DNA of 64,000 nt from Streptomyces sp. NBC_00078 (GTDB lineage Bacteria; Actinomycetota; Actinomycetes; Streptomycetales; Streptomycetaceae), in the NCBI RefSeq assembly GCF_026343335.1, contig NZ_JAPELX010000001.1, positions 6,386,001 to 6,450,000 of the forward strand. Direction: 5' to 3'. Positions 1 to 6,681 of the stretch are shown in pieces. A model generated the notes under the pieces. That model worked only from the letters and a program-made list of their open reading frames with translations, was not told the DNA's origin and ran no database searches. Position 1 is the stretch's first letter. Each line of letters starts with the position of its first letter. Made by a program: the position numbers and the translations under genes.

Positions 1-254
1 AGGCGGCGGGCGGACAGGGCGTTGAAGGGCGGCGGTGGCTGGGCGGGCTGATTCGGGCGGGTAGGACGTTGGCGCACGGGCCACAAGTTAGGCGCACCGT
101 GACGCACTGACTACGGTCTGTTCGGCCAGGATCGCGGATTGTAGGAACGTACGGCTGGGGCGGTGCGGAGCGGCTGGCCGGAGATCGTCTGTCGAACAGG
201 CCGGGACGATCGCGAGGATGGGCGCGGGCCGCCCGGGCGGGCGGCGGAGAGGAC

Positions 255-710
255 GTGATCTTCGTGTACGAAGTGAAGGGCAAGGTGGAGGGGCATATTC
301 GCGAGCGCCTGCTGGCGCCGAACTTCTGGCACCTCGCGACGGTCGGCGCCGACGGTGCGCCGCAGGTCTCGCCCATGTGGGCGGACCTCGAAGGTGAGTA
401 CGTCATGGTCAACACGGCGATGGGACGGGTGAAGGAGCAGAACCTGCGGCTCAATCCCAACGTTTCGCTGTCCCACCACGACCCCGGCAATCCCTACGAC
501 CGGGTGGAGATCCGGGGCCGGGTCGTGCGGTTCGTGGAGGGGGAGGAGGCGGAGCGCTCGATGGACCGGCTGACGAAGAAGTACATCGGCGAGGACAGGT
601 ATCCGTGGCTGCTGCCCGGGGAGCGGCGGGTGATGCTGCTGATCGAGCCGGTGCGGGTGCGCAGGGTGGTGGGCGTGGAGCCGTTCCGCCCGGGAGTGCT
701 CAACCCCTGA
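255..710 (+). CDS. PPOX-class (FMN/F420-dependent) oxidoreductase
   Basis: This 151-residue protein looks like a single split-barrel flavin/F420-binding domain of the pyridoxamine 5'-phosphate oxidase superfamily. The typical opening is visible, with a strand reading FWHLATVGADGAPQVSPMW at about residues 26-44, followed by the MGRVKEQNLRLNPNVSLSH segment that in relatives contacts the cofactor phosphate. The length fits the family of about 130-150 residues. The GTG start has a GGAGAGGA ribosome site just upstream; in-frame GTGs at 264 and 273 are alternatives. No operon partner is evident: the next gene is convergent. Substrate and cofactor (FMN or F420) cannot be decided from sequence alone. 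Confidence 0.85.
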   Translation: MIFVYEVKGKVEGHIRERLLAPNFWHLATVGADGAPQVSPMWADLEGEYVMVNTAMGRVKEQNLRLNPNVSLSHHDPGNPYDRVEIRGRVVRFVEGEEAERSMDRLTKKYIGEDRYPWLLPGERRVMLLIEPVRVRRVVGVEPFRPGVLNP

Positions 711-838
711 CCGCCCCGCCCCGCCCGGCGCGAAGCCACCCAGCCGCCGGGCGATCAGCAGGTACAGCGGGACCGCCGGCGTCGAGTGGGCGACCGAGAA
801 CGCGGCCGGCTGCCCGTACGCCACCATCCCCCTCCCTG

Positions 839-1531
839 TCAGCCCCGCTCCCCACGAACCCACCGGTACTGCAGCTCCGGGCGCCCCACGGTCCCGTACT
901 GCGGATTGCGGGCCGCGCGTCCCGCGTCCACCAGATGCTCCAGATACCGCCGGGCCGTGATCCTGGAGATTCCCACCGCCTCCGCCAGCGCCGCGGCCGT
1001 CAAGCCCGCCCCGCAGTCCCGCAGCGCCACGGTCACCCGTTCCAGCGTCGGCGAACTCAGTCCCTTGGGCAGCGCCGCGGGCGACGGCGCCCGCAGTGAG
1101 GCGAGCGCCCGGTCCACCTCGTCCTGCCCGCTCGCCTCACCCACCGCCGCGTGGAACTGCGCGTACCGCACCAGCCGGTCCCGCAGCGTCGCGAAGGTGA
1201 ACGGCTTCAGCACGTACTGCACCACCCCCAGCGACACCCCCTCCCGGACCACGGTCAGATCCCGCGCCGACGTCACCGCGATCACGTCCGCGTGATGCCC
1301 GGCCGCCCTCAGCGAGCGCGCGAACTGCAGCCCGTGCACATCCGGCAGATGCAGGTCCAGCAACAGCAGATCCACCGGCGTACGGTCCAGCAGGCGCCGC
1401 GCCTCCGCCCCCGTGTGCGCCTTGCCCACGGCCACGAACCCCGGCACCCGGCCGACGTACATGAGATGCGCGTCCGCGGCCACCGGATCGTCCTCCACCA
1501 CCAGGACGCGAATGGGCTGCTCGGTCGTCAT
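839..1531 (-). CDS. CitB/DcuR-type response regulator
   Basis: The protein has 230 residues. An N-terminal receiver domain carries the acidic pair ED at 13-14, the phosphoacceptor Asp59 in LLLLDLHLPD, and Lys109 in the KPF motif. A C-terminal helix-turn-helix (about 165-215, with GISRITARRYLEHLVDAG) is typical of the CitB/DctR branch that controls C4-dicarboxylate and citrate uptake. Its ATG overlaps the stop of the upstream sensor kinase gene by 4 nt (ATGA), so translation is coupled. By family and context it should bind upstream of the divergent dicarboxylate transporter gene when phosphorylated. Confidence 0.92.
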   Translation of the reverse strand: MTTEQPIRVLVVEDDPVAADAHLMYVGRVPGFVAVGKAHTGAEARRLLDRTPVDLLLLDLHLPDVHGLQFARSLRAAGHHADVIAVTSARDLTVVREGVSLGVVQYVLKPFTFATLRDRLVRYAQFHAAVGEASGQDEVDRALASLRAPSPAALPKGLSSPTLERVTVALRDCGAGLTAAALAEAVGISRITARRYLEHLVDAGRAARNPQYGTVGRPELQYRWVRGERG

Positions 1532-3177
1532 ACGTCACCTCTCACCGTGGTACGCGCGGTCGGCCCGGCCGGGACGGTGGCCGCACTCAGGGGCAGCCGG
1601 GCCTCGAAGACCGCGCCGCCCTCCTGTCCCTCCGCCACGGTCAGCGTGCCCTCCTGCCGGGCCACCGCCTGTCGTACCAGGGCCAGGCCCAGACCGCGCC
1701 CGCCGGGGCCGGCCGGCTTCGTCGAGAACCCCCGCTGGAACACCAGTTCCGCATGGGCGGGATCCACCCCCGCGCCGCTGTCCGCGACCCGCATCACCAG
1801 CTCGGCGTCCTCCGCGTACGCCGTCACCGTCACCCGCGCGCCGACGCTGCCCTGGGCCGCGTCCACCGCATTGTCGATCAGGTTGCCGAGGATCGTCACC
1901 AGGTCGCGGGCCGGCAGGGTCGGCGGGAGCAGGCCGTCGTCGAGGCGGCTGTCCTCCGACACCACCAGCTCCACGCCCCGCTCGTTGGCCTGCGCGGTCT
2001 TGCCGAGCAGCAACGCCGCCAGCACCGGTTCGCTCACCGCCGCCACCACCTGGTCGGTCAGCGCCTGGGCGAGCTCCAGCTCGGCCGTCGCGAAGTCCAC
2101 GGCCTCCTCCGCCCGGCCGAGCTCGATCAGGGACACCACCGTGTGCAGCCGGTTCGCCGCCTCGTGCGCCTGCGAGCGCAGAGCCTGCGTGAAGCCCCGC
2201 TCGGAGTCCAACTCACCCATCAGCGACTGGAGTTCGGTGACATCGCGCAGCGTCACCACCGTCCCGCGCCGCTCCCCGCCGGACACCGGCGACGTGTTCA
2301 CCACCAGCACCCGGTCCGCCGTCAGATGCACCTCGTCCACCCGCGGCTCCGAGGCCAGCAGGGCACCCGTCAGCGGGCCGGGCAGACCGAGTTCCGCGAC
2401 CGACCTGCCCACCACGTCCTCCTCGGACGGCACACCCAGCAGCTCCTGCGCCCCGTCGTTGACCAACGCCACCCGGAACTGTCCGTCGAGCATCAGCAGC
2501 CCCTCGCGCACGGCGTGCAGTGCGGCCTCGTGGTAGTCGTGCATGTGGCTGAGCTCGGCCGCGTTCATGCCGTGGGTGTGCCGGCGCAGGCGGGCGTTGA
2601 CCACGTACGTGCCGACCGCGCCCAGCGCGAGGGCGCCGACCGCCACCCCGAGCAGCGCCGACACCTGGCCCTGCGCCTGCTTGCTGATCGCCTGCACCTT
2701 GATGCCGGCGCTGACGAGGCCGACGATCCGCGTGCCGTCGTAGACGGGCGTGACCGCCCGGACCGACGCCCCGAGCGTGCCGGTGTAGGTCTCGGTGAAG
2801 GACCTGCCGTGCAGCGCCGGCCCGATGGTGCCGACGAAGTGCTTGCCGATCTCGTCCTTGTTCGGGTGGGTCCAGCGGATGCCCTTCGGGTTCATGATCG
2901 TCACGAAGTCGACGTCCGCGTCGCGCATCACCTTCAGCGCGTACGGCTGGAGCTGCGCCGTGGGGTCCGGGGTCTTGATCGCCGCCACCACGGACGGGGC
3001 GTCCGCGATCGAGCGGGACACCGCCATGGCCTGGCGGGCGGCCGCGTCCTCGGCCTGCTCCCGGTCGCTGAAGTAGCTGAACAGTGCGTATCCGGCCACG
3101 AGCACCGCTATCAGCACGGCCTGCATGGCGAAGAGCTGGCCTGCCAGGCTGCGGGGTCTCGGGACGGGGATGCGCAT
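1528..3177 (-). CDS. CitA/DcuS-type sensor histidine kinase
   Basis: About 549 residues from the ATG at 3177, which has GAGAGG about 12 nt upstream; a longer open frame continues upstream but lacks a ribosome site and the start of the signal anchor. Visible parts in order: an N-terminal membrane anchor, an extracytoplasmic sCache-like sensor domain (about 40-170), a second membrane helix (near LLGVAVGALALGAVGTYVV), a PAS domain with LLGVPSEEDVVG, a dimerisation helix with the family phosphoacceptor in SQAHEAANRLH, and a HATPase with NLIDNAVDAAQ and GRGLGLALVRQAV. The family senses C4-dicarboxylates or citrate outside the cell and phosphorylates the partner regulator encoded just downstream. 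The neighbouring dctA-like gene supports a dicarboxylate ligand. Confidence 0.92.
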   Translation of the reverse strand: MRIPVPRPRSLAGQLFAMQAVLIAVLVAGYALFSYFSDREQAEDAAARQAMAVSRSIADAPSVVAAIKTPDPTAQLQPYALKVMRDADVDFVTIMNPKGIRWTHPNKDEIGKHFVGTIGPALHGRSFTETYTGTLGASVRAVTPVYDGTRIVGLVSAGIKVQAISKQAQGQVSALLGVAVGALALGAVGTYVVNARLRRHTHGMNAAELSHMHDYHEAALHAVREGLLMLDGQFRVALVNDGAQELLGVPSEEDVVGRSVAELGLPGPLTGALLASEPRVDEVHLTADRVLVVNTSPVSGGERRGTVVTLRDVTELQSLMGELDSERGFTQALRSQAHEAANRLHTVVSLIELGRAEEAVDFATAELELAQALTDQVVAAVSEPVLAALLLGKTAQANERGVELVVSEDSRLDDGLLPPTLPARDLVTILGNLIDNAVDAAQGSVGARVTVTAYAEDAELVMRVADSGAGVDPAHAELVFQRGFSTKPAGPGGRGLGLALVRQAVARQEGTLTVAEGQEGGAVFEARLPLSAATVPAGPTARTTVRGDV

Positions 3178-3229
3178 GTCGTCAGTGTGCCTCTCAGGCC
3201 AAGTGTGAACTAAATGAACGGAAGGGTGA

Positions 3230-3246
3230 CCGCCCTCACAGGGCGG
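3230..3246. promoter_or_regulatory. Candidate operator: 7-bp inverted repeat between sensor kinase and transporter genes
   Basis: CCGCCCT and AGGGCGG form a perfect inverted repeat separated by CAC, in the 152-bp region between the divergent sensor kinase gene and dctA. It is placed where a CitB-type regulator could act. That role is an inference: the motif is short, GC-rich and unique in this region. Confidence 0.3.
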
Positions 3247-3329
3247 GAGATAGTCACGGCATTCCCCTATATCCCCGGACGTGAGCCGCACGCCGGATGA
3301 TGCCGACGACGTCGTCAAGGAGGGCAGCC

Positions 3330-4709
3330 GTGGCCAGCACCCGCGCTACCGCACCTGCCGCACCCGCCAAGCGGGACCGCACCCACTACCTCTACATCGC
3401 GGTGATCATCGCGGTGGTTCTCGGCATCGGCGTCGGGTTCGCCGCGCCCGATTTCGCCAAGGAGCTCAAGCCGATCGGCGCGGGCTTCGTGAACCTGATC
3501 AAGATGATGATCTCGCCGATCATCTTCTGCACGATCGTGCTCGGTGTCGGTTCCGTACGCAAGGCCGCCAAGGTCGGCAAGGTCGGCGGGCTCGCCCTCG
3601 GCTACTTCATCGCCATGTCCTTCGTGGCGCTGGCCATCGGCCTCGTCGTCGGCAACATCATCCACCCGGGCAGCGGGATGCACCTGACCGAGGCCGTGAA
3701 GGGCGTCGGGCACGAGCAGGCGAAGGCCGCCGCCGAGGGGCCCGTCGACTTCCTGCTCGGGATCATTCCCGGTACGTTCGCCTCCGCCTTCACCGAGGGC
3801 GTGGTGCTGCAGACCCTCCTGGTGGCGCTGCTCACCGGGTTCGCCCTGCAGGCCATGGGGCGCTCCGGTGAGCCGATCCTGCGCGGGGTCGAGCACATCC
3901 AGAAGCTGGTCTTCCGCATCCTCGGCATGATCATGTGGGCCGCGCCCGTCGGTGCCTTCGGTGCGATGGCCGCCGTGGTCGGCGAGACCGGAGTGGACGC
4001 GCTCAAGGCGCTGGGCACGATCATGGCCGGCTTCTACATCACCTGTCTGCTGTTCGTCGTCATCGTGCTCGGCACGCTGACGAAGCTCGTGGCGAAGGTG
4101 AACCTCTTCCACCTGCTGAGGTACCTCGGCCGGGAGTTCCTGCTGATCGTCTCCACCTCGTCGTCCGAGTCCGCGCTACCGCGGCTCATCGCGAAGATGG
4201 AGCACCTGGGTGTCGGCCGTCCGGTCGTCGGTATCACCGTGCCGACCGGCTACTCCTTCAACCTCGACGGCACGATGATCTACCTGACCATGGCCTCGCT
4301 GTTCATCGCGGACGCCATGGACCAGCCGATGAGCATCGGCCAGCAGATCGGTCTGCTGCTGTTCATGATGGTCGCCTCGAAGGGCGCGGCCGGTGTCTCC
4401 GGTTCCGGTATCGCGGTCCTCGCCAGCGGTCTGCAGTCGCACAAGCCCGCCCTCGTCGACGGCGTCGGCCTGATCATCGGTATCGACCGCTTCATGAGCG
4501 AGGCCCGCGCCGTCACCAACTTCGCCGGCAACGCCGTCGCGACCCTGCTCATCGGTACCTGGACCGGCGAGGTCGACAAGGAGCGGGTGGACCGCGTCCT
4601 GGCCGGCGAGCTGCCCTTCGACGAGAAGACGCTGCTGGACGACGCCGAGCCGGACGTCCCGGTGCAGGTGCCCGAGCAGGGCGGCGAGAAGGAACTCGCC
4701 AAAGCCTGA
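3330..4709 (+). CDS. dctA: C4-dicarboxylate/cation symporter (DctA family)
   Basis: This is a DAACS-family secondary transporter expected to import succinate, fumarate or malate with protons or sodium. It has 459 residues and roughly eight membrane helices plus re-entrant loops. Family motifs are visible: the serine-rich hairpin STSSSESALPRL, the GYSFNLDGT substrate and cation motif, and the second hairpin KGAAGVSGSGI. The GTG at 3330 is chosen because AAGGAGGG ends 5 nt before it. An ATG 33 nt upstream has no ribosome site and would add only a non-conserved leader. It is divergent from a DcuS/CitB-type two-component system, its likely regulator, and ends in a strong hairpin. Confidence 0.93.
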   Translation: MASTRATAPAAPAKRDRTHYLYIAVIIAVVLGIGVGFAAPDFAKELKPIGAGFVNLIKMMISPIIFCTIVLGVGSVRKAAKVGKVGGLALGYFIAMSFVALAIGLVVGNIIHPGSGMHLTEAVKGVGHEQAKAAAEGPVDFLLGIIPGTFASAFTEGVVLQTLLVALLTGFALQAMGRSGEPILRGVEHIQKLVFRILGMIMWAAPVGAFGAMAAVVGETGVDALKALGTIMAGFYITCLLFVVIVLGTLTKLVAKVNLFHLLRYLGREFLLIVSTSSSESALPRLIAKMEHLGVGRPVVGITVPTGYSFNLDGTMIYLTMASLFIADAMDQPMSIGQQIGLLLFMMVASKGAAGVSGSGIAVLASGLQSHKPALVDGVGLIIGIDRFMSEARAVTNFAGNAVATLLIGTWTGEVDKERVDRVLAGELPFDEKTLLDDAEPDVPVQVPEQGGEKELAKA

Positions 4710-4768
4710 ACCCCGAGTCTCCCGGGCGGCTGACACTCCCCCCGTCGATCGGTCGCCCGGTCGAGTAC

Positions 4769-4810
4769 GCCGAGCGGCCGGGTCCCTCCCCGTGGACCCG
4801 GCCGCTCGGC
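4769..4810 (+). terminator. Rho-independent-type terminator after dctA
   Basis: A perfect 17-bp inverted repeat (GCCGAGCGGCCGGGTCC and its complement) is separated by 8 nt, 60 nt after the dctA stop. There is no long T tract, as is usual in Streptomyces. Confidence 0.8.
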
Positions 4811-4898
4811 GGCGTTGATCCTCACCAACCTCTTACCCGCGTCCACTAGCGTGCCGCGCCGATCGTCATGCGCAGCAAGCTGGTTGGAGGCACGGGGG

Positions 4899-5675
4899 AT
4901 GAAGATCGACTGGGACCGGCGCACATGTGCCCGAAAGGGGCATGTCACTTACGCGCCGGACGACCCCCGGCTGCGGGTGCGGCTGCACGCGGAGACCGCT
5001 CTCGGGGACGTGTGGCGCTGTCTGCGCTGCGGCGACTTCGCGCTGGGTGAGCCGCACGGGTCGGGACCGGCGAGCGAGGCGCCTCTCGTGCCGCGCGGGA
5101 AGGTGCTGCGCGACCTGTTCATCCTGCGCTTCCTGGCGATCGAGCGGGCCGTGCGCGGCGTGTTCATCGTGCTGGTGGCGGCGGCGGTGTGGAAGTTCAG
5201 CAACAGTCAGGACGCGGTACGCAGCCTCTTCGACGAGTACCTGAACGTCTTGAGGCCCGTCTTCAGGCACTTCCACTACGACCTCGACCACTCACCGGTC
5301 GTCGGCAGCATCCAGAAGACCTTCGGCTACAAGCACTCCACGCTGCTTCTGGTGGCCGTACTGCTCCTCGCCTACGCCCTGATCGAACTCGTCGAGGCCG
5401 TGGGCCTCTGGTACGCCAAACGCTGGGCGGAGTACCTCACGGTGGTCGCCACCGCCGCCTTCCTCCCGCTGGAGATCTACGAACTCACCGAGCACATCAG
5501 CTGGTTGAAGATCGGCACCCTGGTCCTCAACGTCCTCGCCGTCCTCTACATCGCCCTCGCCAAGCGGCTGTTCGGGCTCAGGGGCGGCCGCCGGGCCTTC
5601 GACGAGGAGCGGCAGAGCGCGTCCCTGCTGGAGGTCGAGGAGTCGGCCGGAATACCCGCCGCCCAGGGCGCCTAG
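4899..5675 (+). CDS. DUF2127-type membrane protein
   Basis: The 258-residue protein starts at the ATG with GGAGG 8 nt upstream. The N-terminal 60 residues are hydrophilic and hold a possible metal-binding pair (CARKGH and CLRCG). The rest has about four hydrophobic segments; the stretch reading LYIALAKRLFGLRGGRR near the end and the LEIYELTEHISWLKIGTLVLN segment are typical of the DUF2127 family. The molecular function of that family is unknown. It sits alone between the dctA terminator and a MerR gene and shows no obvious operon partner. Confidence 0.75.
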   Translation: MKIDWDRRTCARKGHVTYAPDDPRLRVRLHAETALGDVWRCLRCGDFALGEPHGSGPASEAPLVPRGKVLRDLFILRFLAIERAVRGVFIVLVAAAVWKFSNSQDAVRSLFDEYLNVLRPVFRHFHYDLDHSPVVGSIQKTFGYKHSTLLLVAVLLLAYALIELVEAVGLWYAKRWAEYLTVVATAAFLPLEIYELTEHISWLKIGTLVLNVLAVLYIALAKRLFGLRGGRRAFDEERQSASLLEVEESAGIPAAQGA

Positions 5676-5796
5676 ACCCCGGGGTGGCGGCCCGCCCTCG
5701 GGGGAGTGGCTGCTGGGCCCGCGTCCCGGCCGTGCGCCCCGCTGACGTTCGCGCCGGCCCTGACGCAGATCCTGGTCCGTCTGTCGTCGAGCACGG

Positions 5797-5834
5797 TTGC
5801 CTTGACGTCGGCGTCAAGGATTACGTTCGTAGGT
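5797..5834 (+). promoter_or_regulatory. MerR-type promoter with dyad in a 19-bp spacer; probable leaderless start
   Basis: A perfect dyad (CCTTGACG, 4 nt, CGTCAAGG; 5800-5819) lies between a possible -35 TTGCCT (5797-5802) and a possible -10 TACGTT (5822-5827). The 19-bp spacer containing a dyad is the hallmark of promoters that MerR proteins untwist. The predicted transcript start falls at about 5833-5835, on the ATG of the merR-like gene, so the mRNA is probably leaderless. The promoter would drive merR and the coupled thioredoxin gene. Confidence 0.6.
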
Positions 5835-6221
5835 ATGCGAATCGGCGAGCTGGCCGCACGGGCCGGGACCACGACGCGGACGCTGCGTTACTACGAGTCG
5901 CGCGGGCTGCTGCCCGCGCGGCGGGGCGACAACGGCTACCGGACCTATGACGAGAGCGACCTGAAGCTGCTCCTGCAGGTCAGGACGCTCCAGGACTTCG
6001 GGTTCGACCTGGAGGAGACGCGGCCGTTCGTGGAGTGTCTGCGTGCCGGGCACCCGGAAGGCGACTCCTGCCCCGCGTCGCTCGCGGTCTACCGCCGCAA
6101 GCTGGACGAACTCGACGCACTGATCGGGGAGTTGCAGGCGGTGCGGGCGAAGATCGGCGTGCGGCTGGCCACGGCCGCGGGAGAGTCGCCGTTGTGTGAA
6201 CTGGGAGGACGGGAACTGTGA
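5835..6221 (+). CDS. MerR-family regulator, possibly thiol- or redox-responsive
   Basis: The protein has 128 residues. The N-terminal winged helix is canonical (MRIGELAARAGTTTRTLRYYESRGLLP, then GYRTYDESDLKLL), followed by a dimerisation helix. Cysteines at 68, 79 and 121 lie in the effector region, which would suit metal or thiol sensing but does not prove it. The ATG at 5835 is preferred over the long upstream open frame because the MerR fold starts there and the putative promoter ends there. The gene overlaps the thioredoxin start by 4 nt (GTGA), so the thioredoxin is the obvious target along with autoregulation. Confidence 0.88.
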   Translation: MRIGELAARAGTTTRTLRYYESRGLLPARRGDNGYRTYDESDLKLLLQVRTLQDFGFDLEETRPFVECLRAGHPEGDSCPASLAVYRRKLDELDALIGELQAVRAKIGVRLATAAGESPLCELGGREL

Positions 6222-6550
6222 TCAGAGCAGCGGGTGTGGCAGCAGTGACGGACGCGGACTTCGAGGCGGAGGTGATGCACAGTGATCTGCCGGTGCTCGT
6301 GGAGTTCACGGCCGACTGGTGTCCGCCGTGCCGGCAGATGGGACCGGTGCTCAGCGCCCTCGCCGCGGAGGAGGGGGAGCGGCTGAAGGTGGTCCAGCTC
6401 GATGTGGACACCAACCCGGAGACCACCAACGCGTACAGGGTCCTGTCGATGCCGACCTTCATGGTCTTCCGTGGTGGCCGGCCGGTGAAGTCGATGGTGG
6501 GCGCCAGGCCCAAACGGCGGCTGCTGGAGGAGCTGGCGGACGTAGTGTGA
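6218..6550 (+). CDS. trxA: Thioredoxin
   Basis: A 110-residue thioredoxin fold with active site WCPPC at 34-38. This differs from the classical WCGPC in having Pro at the second position, which usually shifts redox potential. The conserved cis-proline segment SMPTFMVFRGG follows. It is cytoplasmic, with no signal peptide, and would act as a disulfide reductase. The GTG start overlaps the merR stop (GTGA); GGGAGGAC lies about 8 nt upstream. An in-frame GTG at 6236 is an alternative start. A strong bidirectional terminator follows. Confidence 0.92.
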   Translation: MIRAAGVAAVTDADFEAEVMHSDLPVLVEFTADWCPPCRQMGPVLSALAAEEGERLKVVQLDVDTNPETTNAYRVLSMPTFMVFRGGRPVKSMVGARPKRRLLEELADVV

Positions 6551-6562
6551 CCTGACGCAATA

Positions 6563-6604
6563 CAAAGAAATCCCCCGAGCAATTGCGCTCCGGGGATTTC
6601 TTTG
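6563..6604. terminator. Strong terminator after trx
   Basis: CAAAGAAATCCCC pairs perfectly with GGGGATTTCTTTG over 13 bp, with further GAGC/GCTC pairing inside. The A-rich and T-rich flanks make it look like a classical bidirectional intrinsic terminator, which is unusual in such GC-rich DNA. Confidence 0.88.
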
Positions 6605-6681
6605 CGTATATTCAATGGTTCGCGACTTCACGGAAATTGAGTCACGAAGAAGTTCAGTGAGCACATTCTATATGCGCGGGA

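Noticed and set aside
111..863. Minus-strand frame over the PPOX gene, including MVAYGQPAAFSVAHSTPAVP
   Set aside because: The first 40 residues look almost protein-like, but the rest is antisense to a convincing plus-strand gene and no ribosome site supports it.
6605..6681. Rifamycin-associated palindrome upstream of helD
   Set aside because: No 19-bp GGGGCTT-type palindrome is present in this stretch.
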